Assembly: GCA_951799445.1 (NCBI GenBank)
Contig: OX637296.1
Span: 11,842,001-11,906,000 of the forward strand
DNA length: 64,000 bases
Direction: 5' to 3'
Origin: Pseudisothecium myosuroides
Lineage: Eukaryota; Streptophyta; Bryopsida; Hypnales; Lembophyllaceae
A program made the translations under genes and the position numbers. Shown piece by piece: positions 23,366-36,239 of the stretch. How positions within the stretch are numbered: the first letter of the stretch is position 1; every line of letters starts with the position of its first letter. Below the pieces are notes generated by a model that made no database searches, was not told the DNA's origin, and saw nothing but the letters and a program-made list of their open reading frames with translations.

Positions 23366-24400
23366 TTGTTAGTAACCCTTGCCCATTTTGTTGTGTTTCA
23401 CAATACTCATGCCTTCTTTTTGTGATACTTTAAAATAATATTTTTTTTCTTAGAGATTTAAAAAATATGGGAAATGTATACTCCTATAAAATGAAGGTAA
23501 CCACCAAAAGAGAATTATTGGAAAAATTCTCGGAGTAGGAAAACCAAAAATGGGTCAAATCTCAAGGATATACATATTTTCATGTTTAAATTAGTAGAAA
23601 ATAGGAAAAAAGTTTTAAAAAAATAAAAAATAAAAAATTGGCAATTTGTAACAACTTCATGGAGATGGTCATTCACCAACAAAACCGCCAAAATAATTCT
23701 TTACATGTTTTAAAAAGCAAGTACAAAGAAGCTCACTTTGTGAACTTCTATACAACATAAAATTAATTATTTTCTTGAGGGAGTCACTTAAATTTTTTTA
23801 TTCGAAATGGTGCAAATCAAAGATAGGGTGTGTTTAATTTTTTGGGCCTAAAAATTTGGATTTTTTTGGAGATAATATAGGATGCGAGAAATTTCAGTTT
23901 CTAAATTATAATTTACATAGGGTCTCCAATGATATATCCAATTTTATTTTTTTAGATCTAATATAGGGTTGGTATACATAGGACTATGGTACCCTACAAT
24001 GGTATAAAGAATGTGTACAGCTGGAGTATAAATAGGGTGTACGTTAGAGCTAGAGGTATGAACACAAAACCAAAGGATAAGTTCTTGGCTGAAATTTTTT
24101 TCCTTTAGCTTTTGATTTTGACACAAATGAAAATTTTTAGTTGCAAACCCAAAACTAGAGTATTGTAGTTTTGACACCTCGCACCAATGAAAATCTCAAT
24201 TACTGTACTATAGGTTATTTTTATTGAACCTTGGTTAGTGATGAGTCAGTGACAGACATTCTCAAACTTAATACTCTGTTATTCCATAGTCATATGTTAA
24301 GGATTCCATGCGATAAATTGATACTATGCAGATTGCCCTATGACTAGACCCAACATAATCACACCGCGATTCTTATTATTAACTTTCAATGACCCAAGGG
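23366..24400. other. AT-rich intergenic region
   Basis: No gene or clear repeat was identified. Confidence 0.45.
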
Positions 24401-24978
24401 CTGAACATCTTTGAGTGGATGTCAATCAGAGACTTGCACTGAAATTCTTGTGGCCCATGTCCCTGTTAGCAAGATGGAAGAAAGCAGGATATTGTTACTC
24501 TGTTGTTGAACGATCTGAGCATGATCAAGTTCAGAGGTTTTACTATGAGTGTTGTAAACATAGCAGGGCAGTGCTCGTCGTGAATACTTGTTGGAAAACT
24601 ACTTGCCGGCGGGTCTCTTTGGAAGTGCAACTCCTGTGGTCATGTTTATTTTTAATTTTTTAGTTTTTGGAGTCAACGCAATTGCTGTTCCGATTGCTTT
24701 GACGAGAAGCGTGCATGCATGTGTTTCTTTGCAGAGGGACAATATGCTTGTGCTGTCCCAGTGTCTCTTTGTTTTCAGTTGTTGCTTCCGCTTACAGGTT
24801 TGGCTATCGCATTGTGTAGGTGTGTTTGGGCACCTCATATTCAGTGTCTGCATGCATGTAATTAAAAGGTTTTTAGTGTTTTGGCTTGGAAGTTTTCTGG
24901 GATTCGGGATTTTCTGCTATTTTCAAGTGTTTTAAAATATAAGAGTTCTGTTATTTTCTCAAGGTCACTTGCAGAGAC

Positions 24979-25193
24979 ATGGCATCTGAGAACGAAGACT
25001 GTGCGTCACAACATAGGGATTTTTATCCTAGTCGCGTACTCGTTCGTGCATCACAGGCTTCGATGAACCCTGCATCTCGAAGATCTGCACCACCTCCTAG
25101 TATGACACCGTCAAATCCAAGGCCTTCAAGAGCTTCTGAGCCTCCAAGAGTTCCTGATCCTCCAAGAGGACTTGAGCCTCTAAGCCATGGCAA
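24979..25193 (+). CDS. Possible first coding exon of an unrecognised spliced gene
   Basis: An ATG in good context (GAGACATGGC) opens a 72-codon frame that becomes rich in Pro, Ser and Arg (repeated PSRASEPP, PPRVPDPP), typical of a disordered N-terminus. It meets a plausible splice donor CAA|GTAATT at 25194, just before the stop. Intervening exons linking it to the segment at 27350 were not resolved; joining the two directly would break the frame. The link to the downstream exons is therefore inferred only from order and strand. Confidence 0.35.
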
Positions 25194-27350
25194 GTAATTT
25201 TCTTCTTCTTATGTTTAAATGATGAATGTATCTTTGTCTTTCAAATTGTACAAGAAGCCCCACCACTCTTTGCTTCCACCATGTGTCCAAGAACATCAAC
25301 TTGTTTGAAGAAATGGAACTTTAACGTTGATGCATGTTGAACTAACTAATGGAGAAAGCAAAGTGCAGCCAGTGCATTGGAGAGGAACAATGTCATTGTT
25401 GGTGTTCAAGCCGGGTGTTCCCTCGAATTGTGTGAGGCTGTTCTGTACATGAGCTAGCATTAATTTTAGGAACATTGCTAGTACGGTGGACAATTCAACA
25501 AATGGGCTATTCAAACTATAAGGTGCGACATTAGTTTCCTCAGTAGTTCATTTCAATTCAGATTTGTCATTGTTGTTGCGATTGGGAAGGCACTCCTTTA
25601 CGATGTGCAAATTGGGGAGGTGGGCAAATTTGCTCATACTTGATGGGCTGAACATCATGCTTGTTTGGAAACAGATGTGTCGCATTATTTGAACCCGGTT
25701 GATGTGTGAAGTGCAACTAACTGGGCTAGTGGATTACATGATGCAGAGAAAGGTGAAACCTTTGTGGATTCTGTTATGTAAATGAACTATTTCTGGGCAT
25801 CTCAGAGTTTTTGAAGGATCATGCTTGACTACTTTGCAGTGACAAAGATGTCTACATTGGGGATGGAGTAGAGGAAGCTTTTCATCTAACAAACAGGTAA
25901 ATGGTATAGGTTACAAATTTTGCATATATGTTACATAGCTCTTGTCTTTATGAGCTTCTGAGGGACAAATTGATTGATTTCATTGATTGGATGAGTGACA
26001 TACCTTAGACACGGCCAAATTGGACGTCACCAATAGTAGTGAAGAACATCGCTTATTCTGTTCAGTACATATACATATACATATACATATATGCAAAGGA
26101 GGAATATTTTTCGATCTTGGCATTATAGGATGTACTTGCAATGAGGTATCAGTGTTGGATGACCTTGCAAACGCTCAGGATTTGCCCATCTGATTGTTTT
26201 TGCTAATTTTTGTGTCAATTGTAGATTGTTAGGAGTGAAAATTATCTCTAACTTAGAGGTACATTGGTCACTGAATGTATTGGTGTCTTCTTGATTACTA
26301 TTTCACTTCCTCTGTGCTAGTCTGTTTCCATGTTGTCGTTCCAGGTGGAGGGGATACACAAAGGAGAAAGCTACTTGCTGTTGGACATTGGAGATCGACT
26401 GCTGTAGTGCTCGATATTGACCTGCAATTAAATGGTATTGTTGTAGTTTCCTTTCTTTTTCTCCACGTTTATTCGATTTCTTCTTAGTCTTCTACTTAGG
26501 TGATTTCAAATTGAGTGCTCATCGATTGCATGTCTACACTCCAAACTCAGTAGTCTGTGCTTGATACTTTGTTTTCTAAACTCTCAAATAATAATCAATG
26601 TAGATCACATGGGTATTATTCCTCAGACTTGTGCTTGTGCTATAGAATGAGTTTGAAAGTATAGATGTGCAGGAATTCCTAAGAACGACAACCTCGAATA
26701 TTTCGATCCCAATTGGACTTTATAGACTACATTCGGGAATCATATTTTTCGACACTGTTGTTGTTGTTTACTTTTTTGAAGTTTTTTTCAGCTTGCTTTA
26801 TCACTATTGGGGGACTCTCAGTACTCCCTGCCCCCAAACTCTTTGTTTGGACATAGGGTGGTTCTCCAAACTGTGACTCAATATGTAATGTATGAAAGGC
26901 TTCACCAATTAGTGGTGTTACTGATTAATCTGTGATTTGGCATTTGCTTCAGGGTTTTCTAAGGTCTAAGTGTGTGCGGGAATTGTTCATTTGAATTGCT
27001 AGCTGTCAGTGCTGGTGGCATGCAAATACTGTGTTGAAACGTTTAAGTACTAACTCAGTGATAAGTGTATTGCTATGGGACAGGAAGACTGATAGTTGTG
27101 ATGTGTGCTTCGTACAGCCCATGTGGATCTAGGTGAAGAGGTTTGGTTAGAAGTAAAAGCTGCTGAGGAGAGTTACTGGCTTGAGGAGGAAAGCAAAGGG
27201 GTGGGGTGGAGCTTCATAAAGATTGCTTCAAAACGTTTAGGAATTATAAGTCATTCAATTACTATGAAGTATGATGAATTGAATGAAGATGAATGTAAAT
27301 GACTTTTGAATTTCTTGTATTATCTAATTTTATTTTATTTTTGATGCAGG

Positions 27351-27804
27351 AGGAAGTGGACAGAACATCTACAAACGCATGGGGCGGTTGTTCGAATTGC
27401 AAATGCAGGAGTTGAGAGAGGAGAATGCTTGGCTAAAGAGTCTGTTGCAGAAGCATAGTGTTGACAATCCCAAACCGGAAGTGGCTAGGTGGGAATTGGT
27501 GAGAACCCACATGCTGGCAATAGCAAAATGTTTGATGTTGGGGTTAGACCCAACAAAGAACAAACCTTTCCTAAGAGAGGAGCATATGAAGGAGGTGATT
27601 TTGGAGGCCTTTAATACTCTTCTTGCAGATACTGTGACTCGAAAGGTGTTTGATCAAGTGTGGGTGGAAAGCTTGAGGAAGAAGGTGAAGTGGATGATCA
27701 CCAACAGACGCGGAAGGTTCTCTACAATTACCTGCACTGAATTGTGGCATCATTTGGGGGTCCCTAAACCACATGAAGGGACTCGAGAGGAGATCGCCGC
27801 TTAG
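27351..27804 (+). CDS. Exon of an unrecognised protein (coiled-coil-like start)
   Basis: After a good acceptor (TTTTTGATGCAG, AG at 27349-27350) a frame runs GSGQNIYKRMGRLFELQMQE, continuing into a heptad-like LREENAWLKSLLQKH stretch. A globular-looking block of about 100 residues with many aromatic and basic residues follows (VWVESLRKKVKWMITNRRGRF, TELWHHLGVPKP). It closes with TAG at 27802-27804 unless spliced before that. Codon use and composition look protein-like, unlike the surrounding AT sequence. I do not recognise the family. It could be a DNA-binding or transposon-derived protein; nothing here decides. Confidence 0.5.
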
Positions 27805-28147
27805 AAGGTGAAATTAGAACTATTTAAACGAGGTATGATGCAATACAAATAATCGTCCTCCTCTTTTCTTTTATGTGTTGCATATTCATTGTAAATAAAA
27901 AATTTTAAGTTTTTTTCCTAACATATGAAGGATAATTTTAATTGTTTTTAGGTTTTCATTGCTATGAAAACTAAATACGACTATGAGTGGGGAGTTGAGC
28001 CTCTTCAGTTGAAAGTGATAGTAGAATACTAATTAGTGAACTTGTATTATCTCTACATATAGATTTCCTTTCGAATATATATATTTTGAGTAAAAAATCT
28101 TACATTCACCTACATTTTTCGTTATTGTAGGCAACTCTTGGAGGTAG

Positions 28148-28465
28148 AATGGAGATGACCCATTCAAATCGGATGTTGTGTATAATACAATAGCATTTGT
28201 GAAGTTTGGGAGAAGGTATTCTGTGGATGAACCGCTTCGATTGACAGCGAAGCAACTGGCGTGCTTTGTGTACATCATGACTCTGGCTGTGGATGGAGAC
28301 CGGAACATGAAGGAAAGTGAAATGCGGTTGCACAAAAAAGACATTAAAGGTTTGAAAGAATTCGTCCTGCAGAGTCTTTACTTGTTGACAAGGATTGAAT
28401 TAATTGTGTTTGAAGGTGTAGATATAGCACAAGAAGTGTTGGGTGAAGATATAGAGGATGAGTGA
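28148..28465 (+). CDS. Terminal exon of the same unrecognised gene
   Basis: Behind an acceptor ending GAGGTAG (AG at 28146-28147) lies a frame reading NGDDPFKSDVVYNTIAFVKFG. It runs for 105 codons and ends GVDIAQEVLGEDIEDE before TGA at 28463. It is rich in Leu and acidic residues. The stop is followed by an AATAAA at about 28596, consistent with the 3' end of a transcript. A 74-bp tandem duplication spans the stop codon. No domain was recognised. Whether it belongs with the exon at 27351-27804 in one mRNA is inferred from proximity. Confidence 0.5.
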   Translation, partial: NGDDPFKSDVVYNTIAFVKFGRRYSVDEPLRLTAKQLACFVYIMTLAVDGDRNMKESEMRLHKKDIKGLKEFVLQSLYLLTRIELIVFEGVDIAQEVLGEDIEDE

Positions 28466-28592
28466 AAGCTAGAAGTGGAGATGTTGGCTTGGTTTGTGTA
28501 ATGTAAATATATGTGTTTTAAGATGTAGAGGATGAGTGAATGCTAGAAATGCAAATGTTGGCTTGTTTTGTATAATGTAAATATATATGTTT
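28447..28592 (+). repeat. 74-bp tandem duplication across a stop codon
   Basis: The unit starting AGATATAGAGGATGAGTGAA at 28447 is repeated as AGATGTAGAGGATGAGTGAA at 28521, and similarity continues to about 28592. The first copy carries the stop of the upstream frame. Confidence 0.85.
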
Positions 28593-28612
28593 GAAATAAA
28601 ATTGCCTTTCGG
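28593..28612 (+). promoter_or_regulatory. Candidate poly(A) signal
   Basis: GAAATAAAATTGCC about 130 bp after the stop of the unrecognised gene; AATAAA is followed by a T-rich run at about 28617. Confidence 0.4.
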
Positions 28613-28619
28613 GTTTGTT

Positions 28620-30771
28620 TTTTTGATGTCTTGGTTTATTGGTTACTTTCATAGGATGACTTCTTGATGTACTTGTTTGTATGCTCTATAGAGTATCTAA
28701 GGGAACAAAAGAATTCAGGAGTTGTGTTGATATATTAAATAATGTTGCATGTTCACAGTGGAATGTCAAATTATGTTTGCATGTTTGAAACTAAGTTGTA
28801 GGATTGAAGAAGATATGTGAGATGAAGAAGCTGCATACTGTTCAATGTAGGCATACATTCCACACACAAAGCTAGTGAGCATTGCAAAGTCTCTGAGGTA
28901 GTAGTCGGAGGGAGCAATTTGAAATTATGGTTGGAAGAATCTATAGTTTTCATGAATAGATAAGTAGGGAAGTTTGCAAATTAGATTTTAGGTATGACTA
29001 GAGTATTATGGAATAGAAGGGCTTGGATACTGCCGTCACAAGCCTGCAAGCGAGTGCAACTAAAGGTTTTAGAGGGGCAAAAACTAGAATAATAGAAATA
29101 CCAGTTAGTGCCAATTAGTGTTCGTATGTACTAGGCATTTGCAAATGTTCATATATAAAAATTACATAGTCATTTGTATTGAAATTGTAATGTGTATGAA
29201 TTGTTTACATTGATTCAATTTCAAAATGTAACAATTTTGAGTTTTTTTAATTTGAAATGTGTACAGAAACAATATTATTATGGTACTATCTTTTACTAAC
29301 GACTTTGCACTTGCAATATTGCTAGAGTGTGGATGATGAACAAATTAATTATAAAAATATGCATATTTCGGTATTGAAAAGAGTTATTCAAGACAGTAAT
29401 CACAACTAGTTGTAGTATAGAATATGTTCATTCTATGTATGTATAAAAAATTAGTACTGAAACAATATTGTATAATTAGCACAACAATACTATTTAACAA
29501 AGTGTTAGACAATATTAATTTGGCACTAAGATAGGGTGCTGTAAAAGCAACCCAACTCTAAAAGCGGCCTCTAACACAGAGGTACATTTTGCTTCCTTCA
29601 ATGTACCCACAGTGTACATTCCAGGAGAGGGTCGCTTTTAGTGACCACTGGGTTTCAACTTCAAAAATTCATAACTAATTCCACAAAGGTTCAAAAATTA
29701 TGAAACGACTTGGGTTAGATGCCAATTCCATTTTTCTTCCTACCAAAATTTACTGAAAATTGTTTTCAAGGAGTTTAGCTTCCTTCCAAATGCAATCAGC
29801 TCTTAAAAGGTTGCTTCAAAAGCACACTACAATAATTCAATATTTGTCACACTGCATGCAATAAGGTCCTCATTTGTATTGTTACAGTATTGATTTAGGG
29901 TTGGAATGTGAACACATTGACAAAGTACTAAACGTATATTGCAGCAGTACTGTTTCAAGCGGTTCTTTTTTCCAGATGATTGTCTAAAGTACTTCTCATT
30001 CATTCAATCTTATGCTTGAATATTTAAAAAGCAACCTTGCCTTACAACCAATTTGATGAAATTGAAATGGTTACTATATTTGTACAGTACAGTACAGTTC
30101 GTGAAAAATATCCCTGTGAAACACAAGTTCATTCTTGACAGAGGGATGGGATTCACACAACTAAGCCCACTCAGAATACCAACACAAATTTCACGGAGTT
30201 CTTTACGATCCTAGTAGGGTATCTCAAGTTACAAGACCTACTTTGGAAACTAAGTATCTTACATCCTGGGAATACGAGCACAATTGTAGCTCTCAACAAT
30301 CTATCACAAGCTGCTGTACTTCTGATCTTAAAGTAAAAACTAAGAGAAAACGAGGAAACAACGGAACAGAAGAGCTGAAATAACGAAATGGACTTAAGGT
30401 AGGAATTGAAAGAAATTATTTTTGCATGCCTCTCAAATCCAACGAAAGCGAAGCAAACCAAATGGAGAGGCACGTACCGTAGATAGCAGAGCCAAATTCT
30501 GCATGCCCAAGGAATGATTAGGATTCTCAGAGCTTCGTACTACCCTCATTCAAACCGGTGTTGGCAAAATACACAATTACAAATGAGTCCATATTTAAAT
30601 TGATCTGTCCACGCATTTCAGATCAACAAAATTTACAGAGGGACCACCGCTCATGAGGGTGATCCGTCAAGGTCTTTGTTCGCTGCTTGCCGAAGTCCAA
30701 TAAGCGCTGTATAATACAACCATCCCTACACGAATGAGCCAAATGCGTAAAAATAGCAACCAGTGTTGTCT
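28620..30771. other. Intergenic, downstream of two convergent genes
   Basis: Holds repeat family E copy 2 and otherwise AT-rich sequence. Part of 30100-30770 is probably the 3' untranslated region of the exchanger on the minus strand, but no clear poly(A) signal was placed. Confidence 0.45.
29530..29850 (-). mobile_element. MITE-like repeat family E, copy 2 (inverted)
   Basis: Reverse complement of 11085-11450 with moderate divergence. Shared words include AGAGGTACATTTTGCTTC and CTTTTAGTGACCACT. It begins near GCTGTAAAAGCAACCC, echoing the ends of copy 1. Confidence 0.75.
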
Positions 30772-33700
30772 TCAGGGTCCTCCACCGAGAAACAAGTCAT
30801 TGCCAAGACCAGGCAAGGAAACAAGTCCAGTCACATTCGCTAGACGTAAGGAAAGAAAGGTTCCATACAGAACCAGAAGGCCAATACCCAGGGTCTTGCT
30901 GGGTGTCATGGACCGCGTAGGCAATATCAACATTGCCCACAATAAACCCGTATATAGAAACCCAATTGTGTAAAACAAGCTGTAGTCGGTTGGGATGATG
31001 AAAGCGGCAGGATAGGTTTTCCAACTCGCAAGAATGAAAGAAAGTCCCAGTCCAACCAGGGTGTTGAACATGGGGCCTGCATAACAACCCGACATGGCAA
31101 TCTGCACCCCTTCATTCCCACTGAAGGAGAGAGCTATATTTGACATGAGATCTCCCATGGAGTTTCCCCAGGCAAGGACAGTCAAACCAAGAATGGCGGC
31201 ATCGATCTCCAGTATTATGCCCAGGGCTACTAAAGCCGCCACGAGCTCATTAGCAATGATGTAGAACCATACGATGCTCATGACAAACCCTCCAAACGCC
31301 CAAGGGAAGAGGAAGCGCCGAGGTGGATGCTCTGGTTTAGTAGTGAAGTAAGAAAGGATCCCCAAGAGAGCACCTAGAGACAAGCCGAACATGTAGACGG
31401 TGGGACTACTCCCCAAGGGATGGCCGTCGTTTCCGTCCCAGACTGCGGCCAAGAGCGTAGGCGCCAACATTGCACTCCCGATTGCAAAAGGACGTGACCA
31501 CCGGGAGTCGTCCACCAAGGGGATCGTCAAGCGTCGGGGCAGGTTGAGGGGCATCCATAGAAGCTGCCAGCACAGCCTACGAAGTGACTTCTGTGCCTGG
31601 AACCAAAAATCAATTTCTGCTTATGATAAGAAGAAAAACATGCGATGTACTTCCTCAATTAGCTAAGTGGGATGTTAAGGTCCATTTGCTAGCTCAAGTT
31701 CAACTAACCTATTGAGTGCCAGCGCTTGCAAGGTAAATATGAGGAGTCAGGCTTTCAATTAGCTAACTGCTGCCATTTGGTTGGAGTCGACGGACTTCAC
31801 ACTCCAAATCATTGGTATGTGCACAGTTAGTTTACTTGTTCAAAATTAGAGAGTTAAGTTAACCGGTGGAATGGAATGTAAATCCATTGCAGGTTAGTTA
31901 GCAGGAGATAGAACCAATTTGCTGACACAACTTGGGGTGGTGCAGGCATTTAGTAACTAATTTCAGTAAGCTAATTGGCACTACTTGGTTGGTGTGGGCG
32001 GAGTATTAACAAGCAAGTCAAGATTTCAAATTAATCAGAGCCAATAGCGTACCTGCAATTCAGCTTCTTCCTGCTCACTCCATCCCCACAATGGGCGAGA
32101 AGGTCCCTCCAGTGTGGCCAAGCCTTTGTGCGAATATATAGCCACATTGGAAGTCCACATCCACTGAGGAAGAGTGTTCTCCATCTCGGTCCCTTCACCG
32201 AAAGAGCCTGAGCCTTCCTCGTCACCTGGGGGAGAACCTGAAAGCCAAAGAGAAAATCACAAAAATCAATTGCAATCACACCTCAAGGGTGCCACCCAAT
32301 CGTGATTGGTAAATCAAAAAATCGAGGAGAACCCTTCTTTGACAAATATATAGAGGCGAAATTCGGATGCTCTCTTAATTACATGATCCCTTGATATTTA
32401 TCTGATTGTATTATCATTCATGGATTGAAAGCTCTCTCTTGCAACATTGCCCTCTCGAAAACGAAAAGAACAAAAAAGAAACAAAACCTGTTAAAATAGC
32501 TTCGGCTAAAAGCAGCGGCTCGAGGGCGTATGATGACTGGCGTTTCTTGCGATCTTGAGTCTTAACACATTCGCCCGCCGCTACCACAAATCCATATATT
32601 AGGTAAATGGATATAAACATAATCGCCCCCCACAGATGTATCTTGCCCACGATTATGATCAGGAGGAGAGACACCAAGGTAACCATGAAGAACCCCACGT
32701 CCCTGAGAAAGCAGTTGCGGTCCAGGTGTACCGTCCCGGTACCATGCGCTCTAGAGACTATCAGCGCAACAGAGCCTGCAACGATGGATGTCACGAACAT
32801 CGCACCACCCAGGACGCTATTCAATCCCACCTGCAGTGGTGACCAAATCAAGAAAATTTCATCACTTACACAGATAAAACGAGAATTATACATGCCTTCC
32901 AGAAGGTCCATATCGCTGTTCGAAGTAGCATAAACCTCTAGAGTAGTATACAGCAGACTCCTAACACAAAAAGAATCTGAAGCACTAAAATATTGAAGAA
33001 CTAAACCCACTTTTGGAGTAGATTATTCCATTTCCAGCCATGCCAACACTGTAAGATGAACCCACATGCCGACCAAGGAATAGATAAAAGAAAATAAATA
33101 AAGCTAACAGACATAAGATGAGCTCAAGATTATCCAAAAAAAGAGAACCCGGGTTCCTTTTCTAATCTCACTGTTCATTCATTACAAGGGCATTCAGGCA
33201 TCTCTTCAAGAACATCATGATGTACTAGACCCAATAACGTAACGCGAAAGCAGACACCGAACTTATCATTCCCTCTTGCACTCACTTGAGAGGATGGCTT
33301 CCATCAACTTCAGCAAATTTATATGACGCAAAATCTAAGAGCATACCCACAAGAACACTCTAAATTTTTCCCTTTCCAGCAACTTAGGATGAGAGGGCAA
33401 AACAAAGTGTCCTTGTGGAGTTGCTCTAAGCAAGGATGCTTTCAAATATTTCATCTCTCATTCACAAGTAAGTGCCCTAAACCCCCTCAAGTAAATTGTA
33501 TACCAAGGCACCTTAACGAAAGCACGTTAGGTTTGCAAGGGATTCCATCACCAACCTGTCCGTTACTCGACCCCGTGAAAGCAGCAATACTAGCAAAGAC
33601 GTCGGGAGCGCCATTCCCCAGAGGCAGAAGTGAAACCCCAGCGACAGTGGGAGGAAGATGCAGCAGCTTGGACAGCTTCTCCAACGAGGGACAAAAGAAG

Positions 33701-34227
33701 TCAGCCGCAGTGTTGCCAAGCATGTAGAAAAGAGCCATCAACCACAACGCGTAGACCACGTAGCCGATTGTTGGAAAATTCGCAAACGTGCAGTAAAACT
33801 GCGCGGCATACTCGATCATTGTCCCCGAATGGCACACAGGATTCGCTCGCACATACGAGCAGGAGTCAGGGTATCCAACATGAGTTTTCACATTCTCACA
33901 TGCAGTGAAAGTTACACCACCAACGGGTCCGGTTTTGTTGGCAATCGCTGATAAATCAACAGGCTCGCTGTGCTGCTGCTGACTATCCAATGTGACTCCT
34001 TCCCCTTCCTCAACTCTCCTGCTGCCCGCAGTTACTTTCCATTCTCTCGACCGAAAACCGAGATGTTCGCCCCTTTCCACACTAAGTAAACGACGAAACA
34101 CGCCATCCCTATCCAAATTTCGTCCTTCGAGCGCAGGCTCTCCCGGTTTACTTGATTGTCGCAAAAGAACAAGAAGGAACACTACCGACACGAGACGTAC
34201 AAGAGAACGAACGTTCTTCCCCGCCAT
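30772..34227 (-). CDS. Cation/calcium exchanger, CCX type (four exons)
   Basis: Exons 34227-33556, 32830-32488, 32225-32053 and 31596-30772 keep frame through GT/AG junctions (AACGGACAG|GTTGGT, TTTAACAG|GTTTTG, GAATTGCAG|GTACGC) and give about 670 residues. Plant CCX proteins are the K+-dependent-type branch of the CaCA antiporters, which move cations against H+ or Na+ across endomembranes or the plasma membrane. The first alpha repeat, GNGAPDVFASIA, is at about residues 204-215. The second, GNSMGDLMSNIA, is at about 540-551, followed by QIAMSGCYAGPMFNTLVGLG. These acidic motifs coordinate the ion. Many hydrophobic segments surround both, and the hydrophilic loop (SFGEGTEME and neighbours) matches the family layout. 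I chose the ATG at 34227 (AGAATGGCGG, signal-anchor follows) over an upstream in-frame ATG at 34305. No broken residue was seen; the gene looks functional. Confidence 0.93.
31597..32052 (-). other. Intron 3 of the exchanger gene
   Basis: 456 bp between donor GTACGC (32052 leftwards) and acceptor TTCCAG (ending 31597). Contains no feature of note. Confidence 0.85.
32831..33555 (-). other. Intron 1 of the exchanger gene
   Basis: 725 bp, donor GTTGGT and acceptor ACTGCAG, read on the minus strand. Intron 2 (32226-32487) is 262 bp. Confidence 0.85.
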
Positions 34228-34278
34228 TCTGCTATTCTCTCTTTGAAGTAAACAAATCTCCCGCACAACGGCCCTTCC

Positions 34279-34292
34279 ACCAAACCCTAATT
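34279..34292 (-). promoter_or_regulatory. Telo-box in exchanger leader
   Basis: On the minus strand this reads TTAGGGTTTG about 55 bp before the start codon; a second AAACCCTAA copy lies near 34452. AAACCCTAA is a known element in 5' regions of plant genes. Its role here is inferred. Confidence 0.5.
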
Positions 34293-34599
34293 TAACATCG
34301 TACACTCAAACCTCTAAGCTATTTCCTCTAAAATACATCCTGCGCACTATCCACACTCGTTGACTGTAACACGATCCTCACACAATCAAACTACGTCATA
34401 AAGAACCCGTTAAGACCGCAGGCCGAGGTTCGAGTGTCGCTCCATTCAGGCCAAACCCTAAAATCGCAAAATCGACACTTCCATCTGTGTCCAGGAGCTA
34501 AATCGACGCGGCACACACAAGCGGTGATTCTGGACAGCAACATGCGCCATTCCTAAGTCTTGGTCGAAGTGACAAAGCTGCACAAGATCGATCAATCGC

Positions 34600-34860
34600 C
34601 ATAGCTCACTGCAGACGCTCAAAATTGGATCGATGTGACGAGGTTGAGAAATCCTTCAAAGTGGAGGTTGAGGACTTTGATTCGAAGTGCGCATCGTGTC
34701 GGAATGAGCGTGAGGATTGTGGGCATGCTCTTGAAGCTCTACTGCGGGTGTGATGCTGCGACAGGAGTGTGATTTGCACACTCTGGGCGTTCACTCGCAG
34801 TGTCGGTGCTTCATATGTGAAGGAGGACTTCGTGGAAGCTGTGATCATGGCCACGTGGCA
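34600..34860 (+). pseudogene. Possible Cys-rich coding fragment
   Basis: GC-richer than its flanks. One frame reads KCASCRNEREDCGHALEALL, a second HSQCRCFICEGG followed by CDHGH. The pattern of paired cysteines and histidines suggests a broken zinc-binding domain, with a frameshift needed between the two parts. It ends at a run of 20 T at about 34865. This is only a weak hint. Confidence 0.25.
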
Positions 34861-35975
34861 GAGTTTTTTTTTTTTTTTTTTTTTCAAACACCCGCCCAAC
34901 ATTTATTCTAAATTTAGGGCAGTGATTTATTTTTATCATTTTGGAGAAGTAGCCAGCTATTTCTTTAATACTCGGGTGATATTAATATCAAAACTAGGTG
35001 ATACATAGGTAAACTTTGCCTATTGGTCTTAAATAACAATAGTAATCTGACTATTTTGATTGAAAAAAATGAAAATTTTCTTCACAAAGAACAACCAAAA
35101 TCTTTTGGTTGTAGCCAATTGGCAAAAAAATTGAGCATAAGAAAAACATTGGTTGTTGCATTAAGGATTGTTTTACAAAAATGATCAACTATAAATTAAA
35201 TTATAGTTCACATGTAGAAAATTATGTTGAGCCTTTATATAGGAAATTTTGATAAAGAACATATCTGCTATGATATGTTGAAATTAGAAACCTAATAAAG
35301 TGGGCGGTAGAGGGTTAATCATTATAATATTCATTGCAAAGAATGATGCATTTGTAGAATTGTGGGGATTTTATCATTACCTTAATATTACAATATTATA
35401 AAATATTTAAAGAATGTAAAAATCCATTCAAATAAAGGCAAGCACTTTTGGTCTTGGCACAAGTGAATTAGTGATACAATCTAAAATTCAATCATCTAGT
35501 ATTTTTTACTGAACAACTATTGAACAATTGAAGTTGTTTTTTGAACATTTGTAGAAACTGTTCCTTATATCCTTGATTTCTTGCAAATGTGAAATAAAGT
35601 TCACTTGTACTCCACTTGGAACTTGTCGCTAGAAAGGGAGGTGATGTCACAGTCACGTGATTGTGCACAAGAAAGATTGATTGTTTTTGTAGCATTTTGC
35701 TAAAAATTGGAGTTTGTACATTGAATACTTTTATAAAAGCTTGCTGGTCAATTTGGAGCCATCAATCATATTGTATATCTATTATACTATCAACAAGTGT
35801 CTTTGTGAATTATACTATACAGTCTTTGTTTTACCTACCAGTACTATGTTTTAATTTTTTAGAAAAAAGGTATGTCTAGTTTTTTATTTATAATAAATCT
35901 TCCGTAGTAAGCAAAAACTAAGAATTGGCAATTTGTTAGGATTAAATGGTAATCAGATTTCACCAAAAGAATGAG
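34861..35975. other. AT-rich intergenic region
   Basis: Starts with a (T)20 tract. No genes or identified repeats. Confidence 0.45.
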
Positions 35976-36142
35976 CATTAGGAGAGATTTGAGGTCTCCA
36001 AGAGCCCGCAAGTTATTTGGCCCTGGGAACCCTGGGAACAGCTTGGGAGTAGTAATCTGACGTGGCCGAGAGAGTGCCACGTCAGAATTTTTTTTTTAAT
36101 ATTTTAAAATAAAAAATAAAAAATAAAAAAATAAAAAAATAA

Positions 36143-36239
<97 letters not shown>

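Noticed and set aside
34425..34445. tRNA gene (GAGGTTCGAGTGTC resembles a B box)
   Set aside because: No matching A box or acceptor-stem pairing was found around it.
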